Positions 44,555 through 53,072 of a stretch of DNA of 64,000 bases are shown here, piece by piece; the stretch's first letter is position 1, and every line of letters starts with the position of its first letter. The notes under the pieces are model-generated. The model was not told the DNA's origin and did not search any database. It worked only from the letters and a program-made list of their open reading frames with translations. The stretch is from a virus, in IMG/VR virus record IMGVR_UViG_3300037164_000059, positions 39,266 to 103,265 of that record; one strand, given 5' to 3'. Position numbers and translations under genes: made by a program.

Positions 44555-44586
44555 CAAATCTATAACACATTTTTTAATTGTGCAAG
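44555..44586 (-). promoter_or_regulatory. Bacteroidota-type promoter of the noncoding RNA locus
   Basis: Minus strand CTTG (44586-44583), 20-base spacer, TAGATTTG (44562-44555). It lies 48 bases before the tRNA-Met and drives the whole RNA locus toward the terminator at 43571-43631. A GTATTTATT motif lies further upstream at 44630-44638. Confidence 0.7.
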
Positions 44587-44678
44587 TTTTTTTCAAAAAA
44601 AATAAAAAATATTTTACAACGTCTGGAAAAATAAATACGTAGAAATTTCAAAAAAGTTATTGTTTTTTATAAAATATT

Positions 44679-47600
44679 TTAATCATCTTTTATAACTCTC
44701 TGATTTTGACGTGCTTTATTTAAAATATTAAATACATTTTTTTCATTTTCTTGTGGCTCATCAGGGTCAATTAATAATTTATTTTCCAATTCTTTTATAT
44801 TAATATTTTTATTTGTTCTTTCAATTAATGGTTTTATTGTTAAATTTTCTTCTTTAATCTCACGATTTTTTTCAACAATATTATTATCAATTTCTTTAAC
44901 AAAAACTCCCGGTGGAACAAATTTAGTTAAATCTAATGATTTTTTAATATCTTCTAATTTTACTTCTGGTTGATTAATAATTTCATTAATTGTACTACCT
45001 GATTCACCATTCCATTCAAATGGTTCTTTTTTTTCATCCCTTTTTATTTGTTCTTCATGAAATATTACTTCAGGATGAATTATTTCTTCATTTAATTCTT
45101 CAACCACACCATTAATTTCCAGTATTGCTTCGTTGGCAATATCAATTATTTGTTTAATTTCATTTTGATTTAAATCTATTCTTGTAGTACTAATATGAAT
45201 ATTTTCTATTTGTTTAACAGGAACACCATGTATCTCACCTTCAATCTCTCTTCTCATTTGTTCAATAAAATCACTACTTTCAGCTTTAATCGGTTCGGTC
45301 TTAACAATAGGTTCTTCTTTTTTTACAATAGGTTCGTCAGTATTTGTTTTTATTACAGTTTCATTTTCTTTTACTGTATTTTGTTCAATTTCAAATTCAG
45401 AATTGTTTTGCAATAATCTATTAATTTCAGTAGAAGATAAATTTACAACATCAACAGCATTTTTAGAATCTTCAGCAAGTTGACTAACAACAACATGCAT
45501 TTTATTTGCAGTACTTTCAACTTTATTTACATCATTTTCATCGTAATGTTTCAGTTTATTCTTTACAGGATATTTTGAGTCAGTTATAATAATTTGCATT
45601 GTATCATTATTAAAAATACAATCTTCAAATGTTTGTCCATCTTTTGCAAATCTTGCTTTAAGAATACTAATATTAGCAAAATTTGCATCTTGTTGTGCTG
45701 GTGTTTTAGCAACTGACATAAAAAAATGTGCTTTTTGAATTCTTTTAATATTGCCACCTGTTTGTTGTGCTCCAACAATTGCAGCACCAAAACCAGAACG
45801 ATTAGTTTGAATTGCTGACCATGCAGGTATATCAAAATCTGAAGCAAGTGCTTCAAAAGATTTTACTATTTGTAATTCAGCTTCATTTCTATCTGGTGAT
45901 TTTTTATGAGATTCAAGGCAATCAAGATAATCTATTACAAGTATATCAAATTTAAAACCATATTTTTTTTGATATCCTATCATCCAATTTTTAATATCCA
46001 ACATTGTAGTATTTTCCTGACTAAATTGTTTAATCAAAAGTCTACCTTTTCCTTCTAATGATTCTGCTTTTTCTGTTGCAATTTTAAAAACTCTTGCATT
46101 TTCATCCTCATCATCAAGTTTACTTAATGCAGATTTTGCCCAAATAGTATAATGTTTACGTTTAATCTGTTCTTTTGTATCTTCAATTATAATTTGTGCA
46201 ACATTTTTTTCTTGTTCATAAGCAGTATTAGCAATAATTGTAAGTGCAGTAGTATTATGTGTTAAAATATAATCATCAATTATATATAAATGGTCATTAT
46301 TTTCAACATATATACATGTTGCATCTTCTTCATGTGAATATTCAATATTTTTTATAAATTTATTATATTCATATTTATCACGAATTACAATTCTATCAAG
46401 TTTGGTAGGTAAAGTACATGGTTTAATACCATTGTTTGGAAAACTTATGGTTAAACAATAATTTTTTTTACCTAAAACTTTTACACCATTTTTATTATAC
46501 GATTTAATTTTTTCGTTAATTCTACATGTTCCACCCAATGATAATACTAATTCTCGAACATTTTTTGATAATTCTTTTGAAACTGTAGAATAAATAATTG
46601 AATGATTTTTACCAACACCACCATCTGAATCAATTAAACCTTGTAATAATTTTTCTCTATATTCGATACAATTATATAAATAAATATTAGGAATAAATTT
46701 ATTAGTTGAATCAGTACCATATAAATTAAGTTCTGTTTCTAAAACATTTCTCGAATTTATTAATGATATTCGATATAATTTTTTATAATTTTCTTTTCTT
46801 CCTTCATATTCATGAACAATAACATTTTTTTCAAGATTACATATTTTATCAACAATAAATAAATCTGATGTTATAATGTGTGGTTGATTTTTTCTTGTTA
46901 AACATCCATCACCCAATAATACCCCCATTATATAAGGGTCAATTTTAACCTCTAATTTATTAAATTGAATTGGTAATACATTAGGTAATCTATAATTTAA
47001 ATTATTTTTTATTTTAATATCTTCCATAATTTCAGACGTTTTTAATATCTGAAATGTATGGTCAGGAATACTTAATGTTTTACCATTTATATTAGTTTTT
47101 TGATTTCTTTGTTTAAATGAATTAACTGCCCATAAATGTTCTACATCACAATAAGATATTGTTTGGTCTGAAAAAGTAACTTTATATATTTTTCTTTTAC
47201 CTTGTGGATATACTGCTAATATTTTTTGTTTTTTTCCGTCACTACCAAAAATATAATCATTAACTTTTAATGTACCATTTTCAACCCAACCATTTGGTGT
47301 TAATACTTTATGGCTATTTGGCAAGGCTTTTCCTACACCTGATGGTGTTAATATTAAACCAATTTCACCTTTACCAAGACCACCACCAGTCAATGAATCT
47401 ATTACACCAATTCCAGTAGGTATTGGTTGTCTAAATTCTTTTCTTAATGCTTTTTCAATACCTTCTATTACTTCTTCACAATCATCTTCATCCTCACCAA
47501 TATGTGTAATTTTTTGAAATTTTTCTTCAATTGCTGCAATAACATATTTACTTTTAATTTCACCATTTTTTACTTTATCAATAATACCTTCAGCTAATTT

Positions 47601-47999
47601 ACGATATTCTTGTTGTTTAATAAAAGAATTTGTAGATTTTTGTATAACATCTCCATCATAAAGCATTTGTTTATTAATAATTCTTTCATTCCAAAGTTCA
47701 ATACGTTTAATTACAGCAAATAATGATTCTTCTTCAATTACATTATTTGGAGTTTTATATTTATTAATTGCTTGATGAATACTTTGATTTTGAAGATTTG
47801 GAACTTTCTGAAATTCTTTAAAATATTCTAAAATAATTAAAAATAATCTTCTAAGATTTGGGTCATCAAAATATTCAATTGCTATATCTGGAATTATTTT
47901 TTCTGCAAACTCTGGTTCAACTAACAACTGCCACATAAGATGTTGTTGAAATTCAGGACCTAAATATGATGATAATGTATTTTCTGTTATATCTGCCAT
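44679..47999 (-). CDS. 41: Replicative DnaB-like helicase (T4 gp41-like) with intein
   Basis: A 1106-residue precursor. Residues 1-224 hold the N-terminal helical domain and the start of the RecA-like core (IPTGIGVIDSLTGGGLGKGE, LTPSGVGK). Residues 225-582 are an intein that interrupts the P-loop. The host protein resumes TTALTIIANTAY, restoring GVGKTT. Later motifs are ILVIDYLDCL (Walker B), QTNRSGFG and KARFAKDGQT. The C-terminal ~250 residues are acidic, low in complexity and not part of the helicase core. The spliced product (748 residues) is longer than T4 gp41 (475) because of this tail. It unwinds the fork with gp43 and gp32. Confidence 0.92.
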   Translation of the reverse strand: MADITENTLSSYLGPEFQQHLMWQLLVEPEFAEKIIPDIAIEYFDDPNLRRLFLIILEYFKEFQKVPNLQNQSIHQAINKYKTPNNVIEEESLFAVIKRIELWNERIINKQMLYDGDVIQKSTNSFIKQQEYRKLAEGIIDKVKNGEIKSKYVIAAIEEKFQKITHIGEDEDDCEEVIEGIEKALRKEFRQPIPTGIGVIDSLTGGGLGKGEIGLILTPSGVGKALPNSHKVLTPNGWVENGTLKVNDYIFGSDGKKQKILAVYPQGKRKIYKVTFSDQTISYCDVEHLWAVNSFKQRNQKTNINGKTLSIPDHTFQILKTSEIMEDIKIKNNLNYRLPNVLPIQFNKLEVKIDPYIMGVLLGDGCLTRKNQPHIITSDLFIVDKICNLEKNVIVHEYEGRKENYKKLYRISLINSRNVLETELNLYGTDSTNKFIPNIYLYNCIEYREKLLQGLIDSDGGVGKNHSIIYSTVSKELSKNVRELVLSLGGTCRINEKIKSYNKNGVKVLGKKNYCLTISFPNNGIKPCTLPTKLDRIVIRDKYEYNKFIKNIEYSHEEDATCIYVENNDHLYIIDDYILTHNTTALTIIANTAYEQEKNVAQIIIEDTKEQIKRKHYTIWAKSALSKLDDEDENARVFKIATEKAESLEGKGRLLIKQFSQENTTMLDIKNWMIGYQKKYGFKFDILVIDYLDCLESHKKSPDRNEAELQIVKSFEALASDFDIPAWSAIQTNRSGFGAAIVGAQQTGGNIKRIQKAHFFMSVAKTPAQQDANFANISILKARFAKDGQTFEDCIFNNDTMQIIITDSKYPVKNKLKHYDENDVNKVESTANKMHVVVSQLAEDSKNAVDVVNLSSTEINRLLQNNSEFEIEQNTVKENETVIKTNTDEPIVKKEEPIVKTEPIKAESSDFIEQMRREIEGEIHGVPVKQIENIHISTTRIDLNQNEIKQIIDIANEAILEINGVVEELNEEIIHPEVIFHEEQIKRDEKKEPFEWNGESGSTINEIINQPEVKLEDIKKSLDLTKFVPPGVFVKEIDNNIVEKNREIKEENLTIKPLIERTNKNINIKELENKLLIDPDEPQENEKNVFNILNKARQNQRVIKDD
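46254..47327 (-). mobile_element. Class 3 intein with LAGLIDADG domain in the gp41 P-loop
   Basis: A 358-residue intein from Ala (residue 225 of the precursor, ALPNSHKVLTPNGW) to HN before Thr+1 (YILTHN-TT). The first residue is Ala, not Cys or Ser. The block B Trp (EHLW), block F Cys (TCIYVENNDHLY) and block G Thr (ILTHN) form the WCT triad of class 3 inteins, which start splicing from the block F Cys. Two LAGLIDADG helices (YIMGVLLGDGCLT and LLQGLIDSDGGVG) make it a mobile element. Confidence 0.88.
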
Positions 48000-48069
48000 T
48001 TTAAAATATGTGTGTGAAAAATCATTACAATTTTAATAAAAAATAGTAATAATAATATTATTTTTCTAT

Positions 48070-48612
48070 TTAGTTTCGTCTAATTTTTTTTAATATTTCT
48101 TCTCTTTTAGAAATAGAAAATTCTCTGATTTGATTAATTGATAAGCCACCCAAATTAATTAAATCATAATCATCCCACATATTTTTAATGTCATTCTTTT
48201 TTATTTTATCAAAAATAGTATCAGCAATTTCAATAACTGCATCTGTTAAATCAAATGACCATCTTGCCACAGGATTAAATCCATCAACATAAAATAATCG
48301 TTCAACAATTGGATTACTGTTTATATAAAAACCGATTTTACATTCAACTCCTTTAATTGTTTTTTCTTCAATTTGTTGTACAATAGGTTTTGGATTATAA
48401 TGTGTATCGACTTTATCACTAATAACGTAATAATTTCGTTTTGATAAAGTTTTTTGTAATTTTGTTATTGCACGTGGAAGAATATCTCTAATATCAATTG
48501 AATATCTCGTAAATGGATTAAATTTATCTGCATTAAATGCTTTTTCACATAACAAAATATTTTCTTGATATAATGAAAATCTAAATTCGTTATTATTTTC
48601 TTTTTCGCTCAT
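48070..48612 (-). CDS. Protein of unknown function with an internal duplication
   Basis: A 180-residue protein between helicase gp41 and RNase H. Two halves repeat a pattern: residues ~10-50 NILLCEKAFNADKFNPFTRY followed by SIDIRDIL, and residues ~95-130 NPIVERLFYVDGFNPVARW followed by SFDLTDAV. The last 45 residues are helical and basic. It is preceded by a host-type promoter with TATATTTG at 48652-48645. Placement suggests a replication accessory role, but I see no loader or primase motif. Confidence 0.6.
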   Translation of the reverse strand: MSEKENNNEFRFSLYQENILLCEKAFNADKFNPFTRYSIDIRDILPRAITKLQKTLSKRNYYVISDKVDTHYNPKPIVQQIEEKTIKGVECKIGFYINSNPIVERLFYVDGFNPVARWSFDLTDAVIEIADTIFDKIKKNDIKNMWDDYDLINLGGLSINQIREFSISKREEILKKIRRN

Positions 48613-48644
48613 TTTGATTATTTTTAAATTGTTAATAACTATGA

Positions 48645-48652
48645 CAAATATA
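48645..48652 (-). promoter_or_regulatory. Bacteroidota-type -7 element
   Basis: Minus strand TATATTTG, 33 bases before the ATG at 48612. The -33 region (CTTT about 20 bases upstream) is weaker than in the other host-type promoters. Confidence 0.5.
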
Positions 48653-48681
48653 GTGTGAATCTACTAAAAGTAAAAGACTTT

Positions 48682-49740
48682 TTATAAATTACCACGATTA
48701 TTTTTTATATACTCTGTAAATAATTGCTTTTCATTCATAATAACTGTATAAAATGGTTCAACATATTGAACAAATGTACTACCATACACTGATAAGAACT
48801 GGTCTTCATTCATCATTTTAAGTAAATTTGTGCTTCCTCGACCTTCTGGAGATAATGGTATTTCTAATTGTTTTAATTCTTCAATTGCTTGTTCATTAAG
48901 CATTGGTTCTCTTAAATTAACTAGTTGAAAATTTGTTTTTAATCTTTCAACACCTTCTGGACTTATTAATTTTTCTAATGCTTTTAATGGTTTCTTTTTA
49001 TTGGCAATTCGTTCTTTATTTATTTCATCTGCTCTTCTACAAATTTCCCTAACACTAATATGTTTGAATTTCAATTCAGGAAAATGTTCTAATAATGTTT
49101 TTTCACCAATACCTTCAATACCTTTAATATTATCGGCATCATCACCACATATTATTTTTAAAACAAGTGCATTCGAATAATGATGATTAAAATGCATTAA
49201 ATAATTAGAACGAGTTACTGGTTGGTCAATGTTTGGAAATATTATTGTAATATTTAAATCCAATAATTGAGCGAAATCCCTGTCATTAGAATATAGGTGA
49301 ATGGATTCGAGATTATTATGTTGTAAACAGTATGCAGCAATCAGGTCATCAGCCTCTACCTCAACTACTTCAATCTGTCTGAGAAACAATTCCTCGACAT
49401 ATGCTTGTACTCTTTTTCTTTGTTTTAATATTGATTCTTCCTTCTCCCTTTCTCTACGAATTTCAACATCACTCATTTCAATTTTTTCATACCAATTTTT
49501 GCTTTTTCTATTAGATTTATAGTTAGTATCTATTTGGTGGCGCATAATCCCACCCATTTCTCCGTCCCAGCATATAATGACCTTTGTTATCATATGGTTT
49601 TTAATTAATTTACGTGTTGTAGTTAAAAATTGATAAACTGCTCCAAAATGTCCAAAATTAGAAGTATATATATCTTTAGCTCCATGATATGAGCGTTGAA
49701 GTAAATATGACCCATCAATTAATAATGTGCGTATTTTCAT
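48682..49740 (-). CDS. rnh: RNase H / 5'-3' exonuclease (FEN-like, T4 Rnh)
   Basis: A 352-residue flap-type nuclease that removes RNA primers. Acidic metal ligands are visible in order: TLLIDGSYL (D9), IICWDGEMGG, VEVEADDLIAAYC and SNDRDFAQLL, then GDDADNIKGIEGIGEKT, the helix-hairpin-helix that binds DNA behind the active site. Length is close to T4 Rnh (305 residues). Its ATG overlaps the end of the upstream GIY-YIG endonuclease by four bases. It is part of the replication block with gp41, UvsX and gp32. Confidence 0.9.
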   Translation of the reverse strand: MKIRTLLIDGSYLLQRSYHGAKDIYTSNFGHFGAVYQFLTTTRKLIKNHMITKVIICWDGEMGGIMRHQIDTNYKSNRKSKNWYEKIEMSDVEIRREREKEESILKQRKRVQAYVEELFLRQIEVVEVEADDLIAAYCLQHNNLESIHLYSNDRDFAQLLDLNITIIFPNIDQPVTRSNYLMHFNHHYSNALVLKIICGDDADNIKGIEGIGEKTLLEHFPELKFKHISVREICRRADEINKERIANKKKPLKALEKLISPEGVERLKTNFQLVNLREPMLNEQAIEELKQLEIPLSPEGRGSTNLLKMMNEDQFLSVYGSTFVQYVEPFYTVIMNEKQLFTEYIKNNRGNL

Positions 49741-50510
49741 ACTTCAATTAATTTCAAATTTTGACATATTTCACCCAACCAATTATTTTTACATGCAATT
49801 CTATATGCGCAAGTAAATTCTTTTTCAAAGTCTCTCATTTTTGTAAAATTTTTTGCAAATTCAATTATATTTTCTTTAGTCCAAAATAATGTTGGATATC
49901 TTTTTTTATAATTCAACATTGGGTATATAATATCTCTCCATCCATTATCTCTTATTTTTAAATATAATGCGTTATTCTTTTTCATTAAATCTCCAACCGA
50001 TTTATATTCAATTATTATTGATTTAACATAATCTAAATCATCATATTTGTGCTTTTTACCTGTCCACCCAATAGAACCAGTTTTTGCTCGATTTAATATG
50101 TCCCAACCATTATTTTTATATTTATTAAGATATTCTTCTTCTAATTTAATTGCTAGTTCTACTTCGACATAATCAGTTAATTGTTTATATATTGGAATAT
50201 AACTCGTTTTATTAATATAACTTGTTACAGTATCACCACTTTTATTCATTCTTTTTATTTGCCTTTGTTCCATGAAATATGTTAAACCTATATATACCGA
50301 ATGACTTTCAATAAATTCAACAGCATATATACATCTATAATGTGCATTATTTAGTGGTTTCATGTGTAAACAAATATCATTAATATATTTATATCTCTTT
50401 GCTGCATTATATGCACACGAATCAAACAATCTAAAATCACGTTTATTATTATATTTTAATGCTTCTTCTTTACATTTTTCTTTAGTCCAATATCCTCTAG
50501 GTTTTCTCAT
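49737..50510 (-). CDS. GIY-YIG homing endonuclease
   Basis: A 257-residue endonuclease starting at the ATG at 50510. Residues ~60-150 are a GIY-YIG-type nuclease with a divergent signature (CIYAVEFIESHSVYIGLTYF, then R/K-rich QRQIKRM and a later Glu in KLEEEYLNKY). Both flanks carry repeated DNA-binding segments (YWTKEKCKEEALKYNNKRDF, LFWTKENIIEFAKNFTKMRD). The gene lies between uvsX and rnh and begins right after the uvsX terminator. A second relative is at 59747-60514. Confidence 0.82.
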   Translation of the reverse strand: MRKPRGYWTKEKCKEEALKYNNKRDFRLFDSCAYNAAKRYKYINDICLHMKPLNNAHYRCIYAVEFIESHSVYIGLTYFMEQRQIKRMNKSGDTVTSYINKTSYIPIYKQLTDYVEVELAIKLEEEYLNKYKNNGWDILNRAKTGSIGWTGKKHKYDDLDYVKSIIIEYKSVGDLMKKNNALYLKIRDNGWRDIIYPMLNYKKRYPTLFWTKENIIEFAKNFTKMRDFEKEFTCAYRIACKNNWLGEICQNLKLIEV

Positions 50511-50525
50511 AATAAAAAAAATAAA

Positions 50526-50558
50526 AAATCTTTGGTTAAATTTATTAACCAAAGATTT
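50526..50558 (-). terminator. Terminator after uvsX
   Basis: Perfect 14-base stem AAATCTTTGGTTAA / TTAACCAAAGATTT with a five-base loop, followed on the minus strand by TTTTATTTTTTTTATT. It ends five bases after the uvsX stop and 15 bases before the GIY-YIG ATG. Confidence 0.85.
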
Positions 50559-50563
50559 AAATA

Positions 50564-51667
50564 TTATTCAGCTTTTTCTATAATATCAAATACTACTTTT
50601 CCATCAGTATTTTCAATACGTTCACCTGTGCCAATATCATCAACATTTAAATCATCATTACCAAATAAATTACGAAAATATAATATATTTTTCTTTTTAT
50701 ATTCTTCAACACCTTCAGGAGTTATAAATCCTTGTGGTACTGAAATTATTGACCCTTCCATCGAAATACCACCAAGCGGTCCATCTATTTGATTTTTTAA
50801 TACATTAACTTTTACTGACACACCATATGATATTTCACGTTTTTTTGAAATAGCTGTAATTTTCTTAACACCTTTTGACACAATACCACCAAAATAATAC
50901 TGCAATCGAGGCGTGTATTCCCATGTACGTCCACCTTTCATAGTAATTGAATTATTCATTGCATCACGACCAATTTTCTGAACAACAAATACTGTATTTG
51001 TATATTGTTTTGTTGCTTTCCTACTATTTGGAATAACATCATTAAATAAATACATAAATTCTTTTTCATACGCACCTGCATTCCAAAAATTGGAATCTGA
51101 TTCATTTTTTTCTGCAGCATTAATTGTTTTATTGCAATTCAACGTACCAATTGAGTCAATTGCAAATGCTAAATCAAATGGTAAATTACCATCGCTTTGT
51201 TCACGTAATAAGAAACGAACACAATTCGCTAAATCTTCAATTGAAGCATAATTTCTATTTTTATCTAAAACTCTTCCAAAATGTTCTAACAGATATTCAT
51301 TATCAATAAAAATATGTTCTTTATCCCAATCAAAACCCATTGTAGTTAATCGATATTTACTTAAGTTATTTTCTAAATCAATTATTATTGGAAGCAATCC
51401 CATTTTTTGTGCATTAACAATACCTAACGCTACTGCAGTGGATTTTCCGCTATTAGAAAATCCGCAACATGCTGATACGTAGCCCTTTGGGAAGCCCGGA
51501 ATTCCAGTTACCTCCTCCATAGCATCATCAATTTTTATCCATTGTAGTGGTTTATCTGGAATATCTTCAACTCCTACCTTCTTTTTAAAATTTTCAAGAC
51601 TAAATGTTTTTTTTGCAGTCGGTTTTCTTACCTCATTTGAAGGTACTTCAATTTCATTTTTTTTCAT
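50564..51667 (-). CDS. uvsX: UvsX recombinase (RecA-like)
   Basis: A 367-residue strand-exchange protein. Walker A GFSNSGKST (residues 69-77), Walker B LAFAIDSIGTL, and the L1/L2 region (VFVVQKIGRDAMNN, ITMKGGRTWEYTPRLQYYF) follow the UvsX/RecA order. A C-terminal acidic stretch (NDDLNVDDIGTGE) is typical. Length is close to T4 UvsX (391). It follows gp32 after a terminator and precedes the GIY-YIG and rnh genes. It acts on gp32-coated DNA in recombination-dependent replication. Confidence 0.92.
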   Translation of the reverse strand: MKKNEIEVPSNEVRKPTAKKTFSLENFKKKVGVEDIPDKPLQWIKIDDAMEEVTGIPGFPKGYVSACCGFSNSGKSTAVALGIVNAQKMGLLPIIIDLENNLSKYRLTTMGFDWDKEHIFIDNEYLLEHFGRVLDKNRNYASIEDLANCVRFLLREQSDGNLPFDLAFAIDSIGTLNCNKTINAAEKNESDSNFWNAGAYEKEFMYLFNDVIPNSRKATKQYTNTVFVVQKIGRDAMNNSITMKGGRTWEYTPRLQYYFGGIVSKGVKKITAISKKREISYGVSVKVNVLKNQIDGPLGGISMEGSIISVPQGFITPEGVEEYKKKNILYFRNLFGNDDLNVDDIGTGERIENTDGKVVFDIIEKAE

Positions 51668-51694
51668 AAATTTTTAATTTTTTTAAAATAGATT

Positions 51695-51724
51695 AAAAAA
51701 GGGGAAATAAAAATTCCCCTTTTA
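51695..51724 (-). terminator. Terminator after gene 32
   Basis: Stem AAAAGGGGAA / TTCCCCTTTT (extended by A-T pairs) with a short AT loop, followed on the minus strand by TTTTTTAATC. It lies 16 bases after the gene 32 stop. Confidence 0.85.
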
Positions 51725-51740
51725 TTTAATTAATTACTTT

Positions 51741-52961
51741 TTAAAAAGGAAGGTCGTCATAATCTGGACTACCTGATTGATTTTCTTCTGCAGTAATGAC
51801 ATTTTCTGCGGTTTCTGCAAGTATTTCCTTACCTAAATCAGTAGCATCATCTTCAAATGTACCGACTTTTGATTCAGTAATATTACTTATAGTAACTCTT
51901 GGATATTCATCATCTAAATCTGAAGCATATTCAAAGTTTTCTTCATTTGCATCAAGATTACGAGTACGAGTATTAGCTGCTTCTTCCAAGTCAGGACGAC
52001 CCGGAAATACCCAATGTTTATTATTTGCATCAGTATCATCCCAATAAGGACTTGTACCGTTAGCCACTGCTTCAAGAAATTCATATGGTGGCATTCCGGG
52101 TGCTTGTTTTGGTTTAAATACATCTCTCCATGTTATATCATCTTCAAGCCATGCTCTCATAATCAATGGGTCATTATTTAATAATGATTTACCTTTTGCT
52201 GTGATTGCAGAAATTGCTTTATAAATATAACCATTGAATTCACTATCAGTCATAGTTAAACTTAAATCAGTACCATTATTCTGGTCGGAAAAATCTGCTT
52301 GATGATTTGACATATAATCTTCCAGAATTGGAAGAAGTTTGTCAAGAGTACCCTGATTTTTGTAGTTGTGTTTAAATCTCCAAAATTTAACACCATCTTT
52401 TTCAGCACCTTTATCAATTCCACGAACAATATAAAATTTCTTGGCTTCCCATTTAATGGCTTCCTTATAAATTTCATCATTCTTAGCTTTGATTGCTTTT
52501 TGTGCATCATTCATATTTTCCTTTTTAATTCCTTTTAAGGATTGGTCTTGTTTTGCAAGCCATTTTTTATGTCTTACACAAAGAGGACATGGCGCAGGTA
52601 CAAGAATAGGATTACCAGTTGCTTGGTCGATTAATGGCTTATTATCTGCTCCCAATTTAGGAACTTTAGGGTCATTATGAGCAGGACAGTAAATTACCGT
52701 TCCATGTTTCTTTTTTCCACCAGCAGCATTAGTAGTAACAACATGAAAAAATGCTTCTTCAATATGTTTTTTATTGGGTTTTGGGGGAAGAATTCTGAAG
52801 ATTTCTTTTGCTTTACGTGGTACAAAGTACTTTGCTAAAAGGTCTTCACGTGATTTTCTTTTGTTTGTTTGAGATTGTTTTTTCTGATAATCAGAAAACA
52901 TTTTTTTTAAATCTGACAAATTACCACCTTGGGCATTTGTCGTTGAATTTTGATTTTCCAT
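51741..52961 (-). CDS. 32: Single-strand DNA-binding protein (T4 gp32-like)
   Basis: A 406-residue protein. Near the N-terminus TNKRKSREDL resembles the LAST motif of gp32 that mediates cooperativity. The core has a zinc-binding set (VIYCPAHNDP...APCPLCVRHKKW) as in gp32's OB-fold. The C-terminus is acidic and ends DYDDLPF, like the tip of bacterial SSB. It is longer than T4 gp32 (301). It has both a host-type promoter (53014-53044) and an overlapping GTATTTATG motif, so it may be expressed through infection. Confidence 0.9.
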   Translation of the reverse strand: MENQNSTTNAQGGNLSDLKKMFSDYQKKQSQTNKRKSREDLLAKYFVPRKAKEIFRILPPKPNKKHIEEAFFHVVTTNAAGGKKKHGTVIYCPAHNDPKVPKLGADNKPLIDQATGNPILVPAPCPLCVRHKKWLAKQDQSLKGIKKENMNDAQKAIKAKNDEIYKEAIKWEAKKFYIVRGIDKGAEKDGVKFWRFKHNYKNQGTLDKLLPILEDYMSNHQADFSDQNNGTDLSLTMTDSEFNGYIYKAISAITAKGKSLLNNDPLIMRAWLEDDITWRDVFKPKQAPGMPPYEFLEAVANGTSPYWDDTDANNKHWVFPGRPDLEEAANTRTRNLDANEENFEYASDLDDEYPRVTISNITESKVGTFEDDATDLGKEILAETAENVITAEENQSGSPDYDDLPF

Positions 52962-53013
52962 TTCAATTTTAAATTACAGTAAAGTTATTTTTTCAATTAT
53001 AAAAATTGCAATA

Positions 53014-53044
53014 CAAATATATTTCACATTTTACATAAATACAA
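53014..53044 (-). promoter_or_regulatory. Bacteroidota-type promoter of gene 32, overlapping a GTATTTATG motif
   Basis: Minus strand TTG (53044-53042), 20-base spacer, TATATTTG (53021-53014). The -33 element overlaps TTGTATTTATG (53044-53034), a variant of the phage motif. Confidence 0.7.
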
Positions 53045-53072
53045 GGATTTTTAAAAATAAACCTTTTATATT

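Noticed and set aside
48070-48612. Helicase loader (gp59-like)
   Set aside because: Its position fits, but the internal duplication and sequence show no likeness to gp59 that I can identify.
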